A stretch of DNA of 64,000 nucleotides from Schistosoma mansoni (Eukaryota > Platyhelminthes > Trematoda > Strigeidida > Schistosomatidae). The position numbers and the translations under genes are program-made. Positions 44,201 to 55,040 of the stretch are shown here, piece by piece; the first letter of the stretch is position 1; each line of letters starts with the position of its first letter. The notes beneath the pieces are model-generated. The model was not told where the DNA came from. It was given only the letters and a program-made list of their open reading frames with translations, and did not search any database. The stretch is taken from NCBI RefSeq assembly GCF_000237925.1, contig NC_031495.1:40390210-40454209 (forward strand), written 5' to 3'.

Positions 44201-47200
44201 TACTGCAGTCTGTATGACGCCGGGTAATTATCAAAATTAATTCTGTAAATAAAAACCTTAAATTAAAATGCCTCACCAGGGTCTTTTTAGGAAATAGATC
44301 CATGAATATGTTATGAATCATAAATCCTCATGGTTTTCGAAATGTTAACGTATTAACAATTAAACGTCAGCTAACATTACGTATACCTCCGCCTGTAACT
44401 CCTCTAATGATACTGCATGTCCCAAGTCTGCGTTAAGAAGAAGAGTTGCGCATAGGGTCAGCAACCCTATCCCATAGAAAACAACCTTGGTAAGAAAACG
44501 CTAACCAGAATAAACAATTTTAACCATTTACACTCTACCCTGAGAGTTGAAGGATCTTCATATAGAAGAATTATGACTCATAGTGAAGTCGAGATTCTTC
44601 GGAAGTTGTTAGGCCGATGTCCCTTTTAAAAACCAGAGCAACAATTAATGTACATACATGGAATCTCCTTATTATGTGAAAGATCATAAAAACCAGTCAA
44701 CTTGCTTCAGAAATGTGAGATGCTCGGAATAAGTTAAAACTATTGGACCCAATTTGATCAAAAAAAGAAAGATTAGGAAGAAGTGTTATACTCTGATTGT
44801 AAAGAAACAAAATGCTTCGCACGGACAGGGAGTTGTACTGATCCTCTTCAGAGAAGTACCAAGAGCACTTATGGGATGGGAATCTCGTGAATCCAGGTTC
44901 ATCAAACCATCCTTCAAAACGAAAAATGAGAGGATCGCAATGCATGTTGTCTAGTACTATGTATCCACCAATGATAGCAATGAAGACGATAAAGATCAGT
45001 TCTACGAGAGGCTGCAGTCGATCGCAGAGAAGTGCCTAAGAAAAGGATCTAACCATCCTGATAGGTGACCTAAGCACCAGAGTCGTGATGGACAACACTG
45101 GGTACAAAAATCATGGGACGATATGGGCTGGGTGAAATGAATGAGAATGGTGAGGGATTCGCAAATTTACGTGCCTTCAACAAGATGGTTTTAGGCGGCA
45201 CTATATCCCCACACAAACGCACAAATAAAGTTACATGGATCTCACCGGATCACACTACGGAGAGCCGGATCGATCAACGGAAGATGTGAGAACCAAGAGA
45301 GGAGCTGACATAGCTTGAGATCACCACTAGCTGGCGGTTGCCAGGGTGAAACTGAAGCTAAAACAGTACTGGATAACTGGAGGAATAGCAATACAAAGGT
45401 TTATTACAGTCTACCCTCGAGGTACTGACATACTCAACGAATTCAAGATATCTCTCGGCATCAGGTTTCAGGCCTTACAAGATCTACTCAAAGAAGAGGA
45501 AACTACTATGGAGAACAAGTGGAGGGAGATCGGTGAAGCACTAATTTTAGCGTGCCGAGAGGTACTGGGCTGCAAGAAGCATCATCATAGGGAATGGATC
45601 TCTATGGAAACCCTGGACAGGGCTCAAGAAAGGAAGAACAATAAGTGAGTAGTCAATAACAACCAATTGAAAGCAGAGAAAACTAAGGCTCAGTCTGAGT
45701 GCACAGAAGCGAACCAACGGCTGAAGAAGAGTATTAATGATGATAAGCAGAAATATATGGAAGACATATCAGTGACAACGGAAGAAACTGTAAGGGAAGG
45801 TAATATGAGACAACTATATGACATGACAAAGAAACTAGCTGGAGAATATAGTAAACCAGAGCAACCAGTCATGAACACAAAAGACAAACCAATCACTGAG
45901 GTTCGAGAACAGCGGAACAGGTGCGTATTGTTACATCCCAGTGAAGAATAAATTATGGGTAACTTCTGAGAACCATTAGTGGACTAAAATTATACATACA
46001 TTGTTATTGAGCAACCATTCAGTAACTAGATTATGCATATCTATACTCCTCTTATTGTAAGCTTTGTTTTGATCTACAGACTATTATGATACGATTTACT
46101 ATTCTTAAATTATACTCAGTCTATCAATTGCCATCACCCACAACCACAGCCACGTTTTGGCTTGATCTTGTACAAATGTTATTTCCGTTTGTCTCGTATA
46201 TAAGCCAGGTATGTTTGACATAAATGATTCGCATAGTGGAAGCTGATGTTGGTGTTCTGGACTCAACTAGCAGGGTTAGGAGGGCAAAGGATCAATAAGG
46301 ATGCTAGGCTGCTCATACCGGTTGGACGTCATTGGTTTGACACAGTGCTAAGACTGTATAAGTCATATTTCGATTGGCGAATAAATCACGTGATAATTAA
46401 CCGGGCTAAAAGTCACAACAAATAGAGCACTGCAAGGAACTGTTTAATAGAGCCTCCTATAGCTGTCACTCCACCAACGATGAAATAAATCAGGACGGTC
46501 ATCAGGCAAGTCAGGAGTGTGAAAGCAGCAGCGCCAAACAACAAAATAGCTGAAGCACTGATGTCAGACATATATGTAACTGTAAAGATGCTCCATGTTC
46601 TCTTCAGGAAGATTACAGAGGCCTGCTTGAACATCTGGGCTACCTGTTCCTGCCATCCAGATATTTCGACAACTTATCTAATTTTGTTTGTTTCAATACA
46701 TCTTTATGGCTATTAATCGCATAGCCTATTCAGGTGCGTTTCTGAAAAGTGTACAACCTTTCGCCGTACAAGTTACAAAAGGCCCAATCAGAGATATCAT
46801 GGGTGCTGGCAATATACAGCGAAAAGAATGTACATTATTTAGATGTCGATTTATAGGACTGCTAACTTCTAACTGGTGATCACTCAACATTTATCGTCAG
46901 GATCGACCAAGAAGTAAGAAACGGAAATTGGTTGAAATAATTTGTGCTGAAAACTATATATTGTACTGAAAATATAATATTGTATAAAGCTTATAATAAT
47001 AAAGTCGTTTGGTTTAAAGATATTCAAAATAATATTGTTTGATATCGAAACTTTTGCGTTCGCTCTGGAGTTAAGTCTGGCTTTACTTTGTGGCTTCTGC
47101 GAAGTGCTCTTTAATCTTAAATTTGAAAACAATACTTTACAGTCACCAAGATTGGTTACAGTGATTCACCATTGACTAATTAATTCAGTCCGTTATATGA

Positions 47201-47503
47201 TGTAATTACCATCGACATATATTATTAATAGCCATAATTTTCCTCTATTATCAATATTTCTATTTCAGCCTAAATTCTATCATTTCTCACTAGCTCGTCT
47301 ACCAATTTTTAACTAAACAATACCTTGTTTCTTTTCTGTATCACAGATACACATCAATTGGAAGTATGGAAGATACTCATCCCAATCCCCAATTAAGGTA
47401 TATAACAGAAAGTGGACGAATTGCATACCATCCAGCATATACACTAGACGAGGAGATTTGTGAACGCATTGGTCGTGTGCATCAAAATACTAAAACTGAT
47501 TGA
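32111..47503 (+). CDS. FLAD1: FAD synthase (FLAD1), eight exons, first exon not found
   Basis: Converts FMN and ATP to FAD. Exons: 32111-32205, 32241-32624, 37361-37509, 40856-40944, 41387-41525, 42965-43383, 44082-44223, 47347-47503. All boundaries are GT-AG and keep phase, giving about 524 residues to the stop. An N-terminal molybdopterin-binding-like domain ([30 protein letters not shown]) is followed by the linker ALNKYS and the C-terminal PAPS-reductase-type synthase domain with the P-loop [40 protein letters not shown] and GYTSIGS. Order and spacing follow human FLAD1, the basis of the call. Intron 1 is 35 bp; others hold an antisense adenosine kinase gene, LINEs and SINE-like repeats. 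The last exon is duplicated at 61741-61897. Confidence 0.94.
32241..32624 (+). CDS. FLAD1: FLAD1 exon B
   Basis: 128 codons, phase 0 at both ends. Contains [20 protein letters not shown], the domain signature, and [17 protein letters not shown]. The intron before it is only 35 bp. The stop codon of the antisense adenosine kinase lies 17 bp past its donor. Confidence 0.92.
32642..33199 (-). CDS. ADK: Adenosine kinase exon 2
   Basis: 185 codons plus TAG. Starts [18 protein letters not shown] and carries GNESEAATF and [13 protein letters not shown]. The residue after NLSA is threonine, where I recall proline in the family. Confidence 0.95.
   Translation of the reverse strand, partial: GFVINTCYEGMLKIAKHSLENEKLFCFNLSATFLPRFNTKEVNEMISYSRIVIGNESEAATFGEVHSLTDGTVHEAAQYIADLPFADGKKRKRLVIITQGKDPIIYADSTDPTVHQYVVEQLKDEEMVDTNGAGDSFAAGFIADYIRNKPMITSLQSGVKAAAYIIRRSGFSLGLRESSAFKINL
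32642..33735 (-). CDS. ADK: Adenosine kinase, complete, nested in a FLAD1 intron
   Basis: Phosphorylates adenosine to AMP with ATP, a purine-salvage step important in schistosomes, which cannot make purines de novo. Exons 33235-33735 and 32642-33199, split by a 35-bp intron. From the ATG at 33735 the product is 352 residues, the length I recall for the S. mansoni enzyme. PfkB-family features: FGMGNPLLD (residues 10-18), [10 protein letters not shown] (62-71), [12 protein letters not shown], the lid region, ITQGKDP, and the catalytic signature [13 protein letters not shown] with the base Asp near 302. Most close recalled matches are to Schistosoma adenosine kinase, including the ending SGFSLG...KIN. 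It lies antisense within FLAD1 intron 2, its stop 17 bp from the FLAD1 exon B donor. A further N-terminal micro-exon is possible. Confidence 0.96.
33235..33735 (-). CDS. ADK: Adenosine kinase exon 1 (main)
   Basis: 167 codons from ATG (complement of 33733-33735) to [10 protein letters not shown], phase 0 donor GTAAGT. The open frame extends upstream to a TTG at 33777, but no earlier ATG lies in it. Confidence 0.93.
33793..33817 (-). CDS. ADK: Possible adenosine kinase 5' micro-exon
   Basis: ATG at 33817 opens MLSTGWLK and reaches GAAAG|GTAACT. Removing a 40-bp GT-AG intron (33753-33792) would join it in frame to [13 protein letters not shown]. This would add 13 residues to the N-terminus. 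The alternative is that this is only 5' UTR. Confidence 0.4.
33818..34585. other. FLAD1 intron DNA upstream of adenosine kinase
   Basis: No element or gene recognised. It should contain the adenosine kinase promoter on the minus strand. Confidence 0.4.
34599..35122 (+). repeat. SINE-like 525-bp repeat, copy c (full length)
   Basis: Flanked by perfect 13-bp direct repeats CACTTCAACATGA (34586-34598 and 35123-35135). Starts GCCCCCGAATGCCCC, ends AAATAAATAAATAAAATAAAA. Almost identical to copy d in the opposite orientation. Confidence 0.88.
35136..35836. other. Spacer between two inverted SINE-like copies
   Basis: 0.7 kb of FLAD1 intron DNA, AT-rich, nothing recognised. It would form the loop of a 504-bp hairpin in single-stranded DNA or in the FLAD1 pre-mRNA. 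Confidence 0.5.
35849..36366 (-). repeat. SINE-like 525-bp repeat, copy d (inverted relative to c)
   Basis: Collinear with copy c over 504 bp without gaps (34606-35109 against 36358-35855); I noticed about one difference. The flanks TGGCTCATTATT (35837-35848) and TGACTTATTATT (36367-36378) look like an aged target-site duplication with two changes. Confidence 0.85.
36379..37360 (+). other. FLAD1 intron B-C, right part
   Basis: 1 kb without recognised elements. It ends in a pyrimidine-rich acceptor (TATTATACACAG). Confidence 0.5.
37361..37509 (+). CDS. FLAD1: FLAD1 exon C
   Basis: Encodes [19 protein letters not shown] and [13 protein letters not shown], matching the end of the first FLAD1 domain. 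It ends in a split asparagine codon (AA|C), completed by exon D as HNNYYRVR. Confidence 0.9.
37558..40665 (-). mobile_element. RTE-B LINE, full length, in a FLAD1 intron
   Basis: 3108 bp flanked by the 12-bp direct repeat TATTCATGTTAC (37546-37557 and 40666-40677). The 5' end (minus strand, at 40665) begins GCCGGTCCCAAGCCCGGG, typical of RTE elements. Coding parts: endonuclease (40522-40283: WNVRTM, GISETHW; 40237-39737: LMGDLN), linker (39540-39280), and RT (39103-38858 and 38888-37782: [30 protein letters not shown]). Frames change several times and carry stops, so it is inactive. It starts 48 bp after the donor of FLAD1 exon C. Confidence 0.92.
40856..40944 (+). CDS. FLAD1: FLAD1 exon D
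   Basis: Small exon of 89 bp: [20 protein letters not shown], then KDAECLFKD. Human FLAD1 has NYYQVKLTLDSEEE here. Donor GTGAGT at 40945. Confidence 0.9.
41387..41525 (+). CDS. FLAD1: FLAD1 exon E
   Basis: Interdomain linker: [20 protein letters not shown] and ALNKY; the human counterpart is EAVYKLAESGSSLGKK. It ends in AG of a serine codon completed by exon F. Confidence 0.9.
41526..42964 (+). other. FLAD1 intron between exons E and F
   Basis: 1.4 kb, AT-rich, no recognised element except an (AAT)n run at 42062-42083. The acceptor is TTTTTTTACTTTCAAAG. Confidence 0.6.
42062..42083 (+). repeat. (AAT)n microsatellite
   Basis: About seven repeats of AAT, seen directly; a possible polymorphic marker inside FLAD1. 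Confidence 0.8.
42965..43383 (+). CDS. FLAD1: FLAD1 exon F (P-loop exon)
   Basis: 139 full codons. Begins [20 protein letters not shown], the nucleotide-binding P-loop of the synthase domain, and ends [13 protein letters not shown]. Between them is an insert rich in histidine, asparagine and serine ([13 protein letters not shown], and [15 protein letters not shown]) that is absent from the human protein. Confidence 0.93.
44082..44223 (+). CDS. FLAD1: FLAD1 exon G
   Basis: Encodes [20 protein letters not shown] and [20 protein letters not shown], very close to the human synthase domain. Split glycine codon (GG|A) at the junction with exon H. Confidence 0.93.
44390..46690 (+). mobile_element. 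RTE-B-related LINE, decayed, in FLAD1 intron G-H
   Basis: Plus-strand. An RTE-like 5' leader (from 44390) is followed by endonuclease remains (44750-45300), the linker frames 45346-45648 and 45667-45951 ([39 protein letters not shown]) and the start of RT (46430-46650). A 460-bp stretch of other origin (about 45956-46425) interrupts it. The RT core and 3' end are missing. Many stops. The part right of 45244 is also present inverted at 62554-64000. Confidence 0.75.
45956..46425. repeat. Unidentified insert inside the RTE-B fragment
   Basis: Separates the linker from the RT part of the LINE, so it probably inserted there. It has no coding content that I recognise; no clear terminal repeats or duplicated flanks were seen. 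A SINE or MITE is possible. Confidence 0.4.
47347..47503 (+). CDS. FLAD1: FLAD1 exon H (last exon)
   Basis: Encodes [39 protein letters not shown] and a short tail ending in TGA. AATAAA follows at once (47504-47509). The exon lies inside the inverted duplication; its second copy is at 61741-61897. Confidence 0.93.
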
Positions 47504-47509
47504 AATAAA
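47504..47509 (+). promoter_or_regulatory. FLAD1 poly(A) signal
   Basis: AATAAA directly after the stop codon; a second one lies at about 47646-47651, just outside the duplicated segment. Which is used cannot be seen from sequence. Confidence 0.45.
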
Positions 47510-47643
47510 GCCACCTACTAGTTAGTTCTCCGATGTAATACTCGTAAAGTAATTTTGTGATAAATATTTGTAATTTTGAAGAAATAGCTATAAAAGATTG
47601 TTTTCACCACTGTTCAGTACCACACGTATCCTGGATATGCTTT

Positions 47644-49961
47644 GACAATAAATTTTCAGCCAGAAATATCAGCACATATAAAACCCATCCTAGTTAGTTC
47701 TTGCTAACAATGGTATTGCATAGATTGATGAGATCTATCCTAATAGTAGTGGTTTCCTTATAATAACATCTCGGAACAAATCGTACAGGCTTACATATAA
47801 ATGAAACCCACCTCAATCATTTGTTACATTCACCGAGAATTTTGAATGGATTTCAATACTACTCATATTGGAAATGATTATACATTTCTCGAAATATGCC
47901 ACAGAGTTCTTCACTGGTCGTTTGGTAGGCGAAGAGAGTTTTCAGGTTTCACTTTGAATACGTTTAAGTCTCCAGTTCGTAGCACAGTTCACAATTTAAA
48001 ACTTCCACACATATTATGGGTTGAGCTAAGCAATCAATAGTACTTTTGTCGTGCAAAGCACATAACTCTATGGCAGTACAGAGCTAGTTCTCATCTCGAA
48101 CACTGACTTTCAGAGAAAATGACTTGTTTAGCTTGTGCTCAATGGATGAAGTCGTTAGTCGCTGAATAGTTACAAATCGATTGCATGGCTAGTACACAAA
48201 ATTTATTATAAAATTATCTATGAAAAATAATTAAATAATTTTACAAATAAAAGACTATGGAATGTTGATTTAAATCATAAGATTAATTTGGTTAATTAGG
48301 CTTATAATGTAAGAGTAGTCTGATAACACCCACACAATTTATTGTGATGACCCAGATGAAGCTGTAAAATCTAATTCACTTTAATCGTTCAGTCTGAAAT
48401 ATGATTAAATTATGTTAACATATATATTCAATGTGAAATCATCGATACGTGAAAAGGTGAGTAAAAGAGATATGCAATTAAGTTTGGATATTTTCTATCA
48501 AACACGGAAGAATTCTATCGTGAATTTGTGACGTTTTATTTAGTTTGTATCGAGAAACACCAGCACATTATCATGCATTCTCAAATGAAGTTTATGCTTT
48601 GTAGCACCTTCAATATTACGGGAAATGTCAGTTACCTAACCTTGAGACCTTTTTGTACAATGAAACAGTTTGCTACGAGACTGTTAGGAAGAATCAAATA
48701 TGTAACTTGATATTACTGCAGAGCATATATGTCAGGTTCTATGCTCCAAATGACAGACTGATTTGGCATAGTAGAAGGGAAAATATAACTACAATTAAAC
48801 TAGCTAACATCACAGTGGTTCGAGAACTTTAGATCAAATAAGAATATCAAGTGTGCCGGCCTCATCGCATTGAAAATATTCACCGGTTTCATTTTCCATG
48901 GGACAGTCAATGTCTTTGCAAAGCGTTTAGTAAGCAACCTTCGCTTTTTGGCATTCGTTATAGTTGTCTGAAATTACCCAATGAATTTAGTGGTAATTAT
49001 TACGCTTGTCCGAATAAAGTGAATTACACGCCCAAGTGTTTAAACCTTACTTCGATTGATCAAACTCATTTTAACTGTAACGTATTTATAGGTTTCATAC
49101 AGTTACTTACCGATTCCGAATTTTTTATACATCGTTTGTCAGATACAGTGTAACAATTATCTTTATTTCCTGAGGATGCAACAGAAAATTGTAAGTGTTG
49201 TCAGCTTAGAATGCAATGTTTAATTGTGTGGAGGATTAGAAAAGTTGTGAGGTTTTCACATAGTACTGACTACTTCGTACATTATTGCACACCTAGTTGA
49301 AATTACAATGATATCAAAATGATCATGCTTGCAAACTGGTGTGAATTCTATATCTATCACTTTCAGAATATATTTATTTATTTATTTATAAGGTCTGAGT
49401 ATTGTATCCAACACTCATAATCCTACTTATCTTGAAAAAATGGATACTAAGAAGTTTCTTCTGTTAATTTCAGCAAACAGGATACCTCTACGTATTTAGA
49501 AAACTAATTAGGATAATGCGATGGGAGGACAAAGGTCATGAGAATAATGTGATATATTCGCGCAATACATTTCGAACAATTTGATCACACATACTTGATA
49601 AGACTTTGTATATGAGAAATAAAATGTCGACTAGAAAAATGAAAAGGTAAGGGGGAACAAAGATAACAAATTACACAATGTGCAAAAAACGCTGGCTAAT
49701 AAATCAGTATTACCAGGGTAGGTTAAGGACAAGAACTTATTGTTTTTGAACACATGAAGGGCGTTTCAGCTTTGTTTACAGGTTTTCAGTGTCTTCAGTC
49801 GTTTGTGCGACATGTATGCAACTGCAGTCTATCATGGACAATAAAAGGAATATTGTACTTAAACGAAAGAGAGTGCGCTCGTATCTGACAGATTAAGACA
49901 GTGAAACTACACTGTAAACATATCAACAGAGTGTGTTGTAAAATGTACACATTTCAGAGGC
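47644..49961. other. No recognised feature
   Basis: 2.3 kb, AT-rich. A frame of 100 codons at 48851-49153 resembles nothing known to me and lacks an ATG start. A short ATTT repeat lies at about 49372-49388. Confidence 0.5.
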
Positions 49962-52900
49962 ACCGTTGCTGCTACCTTGACGTGGTGGTCGGGCTTGCCT
50001 ATCGTGATGAATCAACCGAGCTATACTGGCTGGAACAATCGTTCCTCGAGGTCCTACTATGCCAGGCAGGTCGTTTGAAGAGCGGTGAGACTATAAGCAG
50101 CAAACCCAAGGTCCGAGGGCGAAGTCGTACTGCTGACTGCACAGAGGTGTGACAGCAGTAAGGTGTTTCCTTCAGACAACCAGCATGACAGCGATGCTGC
50201 CTTCTCACAAGGAAGGGTGGGGTTAGAAAAGGTCGACCCTAAAAATGCACACCTCGCCTTATCCCACGGATATCCGTTTCCGGCGGTAAGGTCCTTTGAA
50301 GAACGGAGCTAACACAAAAAGGTCGTGTGTGACCGACCTCAAGCAGTTGTCCCTTGGGCACTGCGGTCACGCTCCCAGGTCATTAAGACCACTTCTAACC
50401 CAATTTCCTTTTCAGGTATCTCTAGAAGAACCCTTCCACGGTGTGGGCAACCGGGAAGTGGTAACTGCCCTCATACCTCTAACAACACTCAAGACCACTG
50501 TATTCATAATCAATCTCCTTCTTCAATTCCTACTATTCCTTCTACCTTGACTTTCAACACTAAACTTCCTCTCTCGGTTTCCTCCTCAAGTGTCACCATG
50601 GCCAACGATTCTAGTGCGCGAAACGCTGTCCCAGGTCTACTAAAACCTCGTTCCAAACTACACATTGGAGCCTTCAACGTACGTACCCTATGCCAAATCG
50701 GTCAACAGGCCTCCTTAGCTAAAACCATAGAATCTCGTACCATTGATGTATGCTGTGTCTCCGAAACACGCATACAGGATCCTAGTGTGGTCATTCACTT
50801 GACCTCACCTCGCCAAAATGGACAGCCAACGAAATACACCCTCCGTGTATCTGGCGACCCGTTGGCTAGTTCTCGTGGACATGCAGGTGTAGGCATAGTA
50901 CTAAGTACAAGGGCAGAACAGGTACTACTAGAATGGATCCCCGTTAACAGTCGCCTGTGTGCTGTTCGGCTTAATGGCTCCGTAAGAACTCGGAAGGATA
51001 GGGACACACGTCGTTGCCTTTTCGTCGTTTCTGCCTACGCTCCCACTGACTGCAGCCATGATGAAGTAAAAGATGACTTTTACAGAAAGCTCTCTGAGAT
51101 TCTTCAGAAAGCTAAGCGCTCAGACATAGTAGTCGTAGCGGGTGACTTTAATGCCCAGGTAGGCAGCTTAAATCAAACAGAAAGACATTTAGGTGGGTGT
51201 TTTAGTATTCCGGCTCAACGAACCGATAATGGTGATCGTCTGTTGCAACTATGCTCAGACAATCGTTTATTTTTAGCAAGCACTATTTTTAAACATAAGG
51301 AGAGACATCGTCTAACATGGCGACCACCTGCACCAAACCAACGATGGACTCAAATAGACCATATTGTCATCAGTCATCGTTGGAGAGGCTCAATAGAAGA
51401 TTGTCGCTCGTATTGGAATACTTGTTTAGACTCTGATCACGCTTTAATACGAGCGCGCATTTGTCTGCGCCTCAATGGACGCAGGAAAATTACACTAAGA
51501 AGACCCATTAGGATTGAGCTGGAGGACGAGAAAGCCAAATGCGAATTCCAGAAACAACTGAGTTCACATCTAGGCAGTTCTGTAAACGAGACTGACCCAG
51601 ATGCTGCTTGGAAAGACATACGAACAGCTGTGGAAACAGCAGTAACATCTATTAGTTATTTAAACCATAGGGCTCCAAAAAACCAATGGATTTCTTCCAA
51701 GTCTATTTCACTGATGGATTCGCGTAAACTCATCCTATCAGGCTCTGAACATGACGAAGAGCGTAAACAAATTAGATCTAGGTTAACTAAAAGTCTGAGG
51801 AACGATCGTGAGCAGTGGTGGGCAACGAAAGCAAAAGAGATGGAAAGGGCAGTGGCTGTAGGCAACACCAGGCAACTATTCAGACTAATAAAAGAAACCG
51901 GAATTAAGAAGTCAAGTGTAAGTGAGACAATCTCGGAAAAAGGCGGAACCCTTATCTGCTCTCAACCCAAACGTTTAGAACTATGGGCGGAACACTTTAA
52001 GGAGCAGTTTAGCTGGCCTTCAGCTACTGCACAACTACCCTTTATTCCCAGAAAACCTGAATGGAACATTGAAGTAGGCCCCCCGACCCTACTTGAAGTT
52101 CAGAAGGCTATAGGTAATCTGAAACGAGGAAGAGCAGCTGGTCCAGATGGATTGGCTCCAGAGGTCTTTAAATATGGTGGTCCAATTTTAGCGATAAGGT
52201 TGACTAATATTCTGGCTAAAATCTGGGAGACGGACGTAATCCCATCTGACTGGTCACAATCTCTGATTGTCCCAATATATAAGAAGGGGTCAAAATCATC
52301 CTGTGATAACCATAGAGGGATTAGTGTGACTAACATAGTATCTAAAATACTAGCCTCAATAATTATCGGGCGCCTAACTAAGACTCGTGAACTGCAAACA
52401 CGAGAAAATCAGGCTGGCTTCTGACCTGGTCGTGGCTGTATCGACCACATATTCACCATTCGTCAAGTTTTAGAGCACAGACACGCTTATCGGCGTCCGA
52501 CAATGATAGTTTTTCTTGACTTGAAAGCAGCATTTGACTCTGTAGACCAAGAGGTTCTGTGGCAGTGTCTGTCATTGAAAGGTGTACCTGAGGAGTACAT
52601 AAACCTTGTGAAGGCTCTTTACTCGAACACTACCAGTCGAGTGAGAGCTTATGGCGAACTGTCATATGATTTTACAACCTCAAGTGGTGTCCGTCAGGGT
52701 TGTCCACTATCCCCATTTTTGTTTAACTTCATTATAGACCTGTTGCTGGAAATAACACTCGTCGACTGAATTTACAGGAATTGATCTCCTACCAGGGGGA
52801 CCACTAAGCGACTTAGAATACGCAGATGACATAGTCCTGTTTGGTGAAGACGCTGACAAAATGCAGAGTCTTCTGTTGGAACTCAGTAATAATGCCAGAA

Positions 52901-53858
52901 TGTTTGGGATGCGTTTCTCCCCATCTAAATGTAAATTGTTACTCCAGGACTGGCCTGAGTCAACACCTGAACTAAGGATAGGGAGTGAAGTAGTCAAACG
53001 CGTGAACAACTTCACTTATCTTGGAAGTCTGATCAGCCCTAATGGGTTGGTGTCTGACGAAATCTCATCACGGATTCCAAAAGCTCGTCTGGCTTTTGCC
53101 AACTTACGTCACGTATGGAGAAGACGAGATATCCGTCTATCAATTAAGGGACGAGTATACTGTGCAGCAGTTCGTTCTGTTCTTCTTCACGGCTGCGAAA
53201 CATGGCCATTAAGAGTAGAAGATACTCGTAGGTTACTAGTATTTGACCACAGATGTCTTAGAAATATTGCTCGCATCTGCTGGGATCACCGGGTAAGTAA
53301 TAGTGAGGTTAGACGCAGGTTATTAGAGAATGATGGTAAGTTAGTTGATGAGGTTATGAATCTTCATCGACTGAGATGGTTAGGCCACATGTTACGTATG
53401 CCTGAACACCGATTACCACGACGCGCAATGCTGACTGGTGTAGGGTGTGGTTGGAAGAGAGTTAGGGGCGGTCAAACCCAAACGTGGCATCAGCTCTTGA
53501 AGTCACTGAGTTCTAGTCTGAGCCATGTTAGTAGATGCAGACTACTTGGTTGGGGTCCGTGTGACTATCGTAACCAATGGTTGGAGACTCTGGGTGACAT
53601 GGCTCAGAATCGATCACAATGGCGTAGGTGTATACACTCTTTATCTTCCCTTAAACCTTGAGATTAAAATTGCTTCATAACTTTTTTCCTTCCTGTACTA
53701 TATCCTTATATACAACCTTTCTTTATATACTACCACCACCACTAAATTAACTACTATGAATCCGGTGTTGATCTTGTTGTGCTAACGAGGTATGGCAATT
53801 TGGACCGATGCATATATGTGCCTGGTCCCACGTTGTAGCTGACTGACTGACTGACTGA
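49962..53858 (+). mobile_element. RTE-A LINE (SR2/SjR2-like), near full length
   Basis: About 3.9 kb: 5' UTR (49962-50597), one long ORF, and a 3' UTR ending in TGAC repeats (53839-53858). Size, ORF layout and tail fit the SR2/SjR2 RTE-type elements of schistosomes. Other pieces of the family lie at 1-28, 10560-10700, 10866-11890 and 14265-14574. No clear target-site duplication was found. Confidence 0.9.
50598..53661 (+). pseudogene. RTE-A ORF: endonuclease and reverse transcriptase
   Basis: The first good ATG (CACCATGG context) is at 50598; the frame is open upstream to about 50325. Endonuclease: IGAFNVRTLCQ, CVSETRI, VVAGDFNAQVG, DSDHALI. RT: GRAAGPDGLAPEVFK, NHRGISVTNIVSKIL, VFLDLKAAFDSVD, GVRQGCPLSPFLFNFIID, LEYADDIVLF, then LHRLRWLGHMLRMPEHR and GGQTQTWHQLLKS at the end. 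Two lesions: TGA at 52422-52424 (normally FRPGRGC) and a frame change near 52760, between LLLEI and the YADD box. Otherwise intact, so the copy is young but inactive. Confidence 0.88.
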
Positions 53859-55040
53859 GAAGAAAAGAGTTAATTAGTAGGGACAGTGTGTTTGATTAGT
53901 AATCAATTAAGGAAGTGTATTGGCACCAAGAAACAACGTTGCAATTTTATATAAAATGTTTTACAATCAGTGATGAACGATGAACAAACTTGATGAAGTT
54001 CGAAAGATTGAAGCACTGATAAAATTTAACAATGAATTAAGTTTGGCTAATCGATAAAAAATACTAAACATGGAATGTGTAATATGAAATAAGTCGCTTT
54101 GATGATAAATTTATTTTTTATTGTAGATGTAAAAGTATGCAAAATTGTTTCTAGGAATATATATTTATCAAGGAATACAAAAGAGTGTTTATTAAAGTGA
54201 AAGCCATTAAAATAGTTTACGTTAATTAGTGAAAATAAAGTAATGCATGATGAATTGGTATGCGATTATTTATGAATGCTCAAAGGAAGTGTATATAGTG
54301 TAAGTATCTCGTGTGTGAGAAATTATGATGTGGTGCGCAAAATAAAAAGCTACGAAAGGTCGTACGATTAGCATAATCAGCGGAGTGAGCGAAACGTTTA
54401 TGTTGGTGAACATCTCTTTCTCGTGATCCATATGTTTACCAGTATAATAACCTCGACTACACTTGAGTTTGTATTTGTGTGGATTTACCAAGTTCGTCAA
54501 ATAACTTGTTTGACAAGCGTTGTCATTTTTGTCGGTATTAATTTGCCGGTAGCTTTATTTTTCTCGGGCTTGTGTGCTTGGCCTCCCGTTCTAACCCACA
54601 CTTATATCCTCTTACTGGCCTAAATATTAGTTACTTAAGTCGTATGATGACTCGTCATGTTTAAATGGATGTGCTTATTTCCTACTCATATATTCGTACT
54701 CTCATTGTGTTTATTGGTAGTTTAATCTGTGCTACTCAACAGTAAACTATAATCTTCGTTTCATGCAGTCTTTTGAAGTTTATAAACCGCCGGAAGTTAG
54801 TGCGATGACGGCTGTCAGAACAATTGACATACAAATTATAGGAAACATCCTCTACACCAGGTTCTTCGTTGTTTATAACTGACCGACCGTAGGTTTTAAA
54901 TTTGTTTCACTTACAAAAGGAAGTTATCACAAGGCATCCAAAACGTCTTATGTAGCAATTATTTATAATCCTCAGCTCGTCGAAACAAGTATTTGCCAAT
55001 TACACACCAAATGTTTCAAAGTCAAGCCATTTGATTCGAA
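53859..55040. other. No recognised feature
   Basis: 1.2 kb. One hydrophobic 66-codon frame (54423-54623) shows no homology that I can name. Confidence 0.5.

Larger units (their letters stand above)
45244..47643 (+). repeat. Inverted duplication, arm 1 (includes FLAD1 exon H)
   Basis: Every position x in 45244-47643 pairs with 109244-x in 61601-64000 on the opposite strand, without gaps in the parts compared. One difference was noticed (T at 46703, A in the other arm). The match ends sharply at 47643, 140 bp after the FLAD1 stop; on the other side it runs to the window edge. Confidence 0.95.

Noticed and set aside
48851-49153. 100-codon open frame with several cysteines
   Set aside because: Starts at GTG rather than ATG, shows no recognised domain, and no splice partners with conserved content lie nearby; in AT-rich DNA of this length such a frame can occur by chance.
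54423-54623. Short hydrophobic open frame resembling a membrane protein
   Set aside because: Only 66 codons, no family resemblance, and AT-rich DNA readily yields hydrophobic frames.
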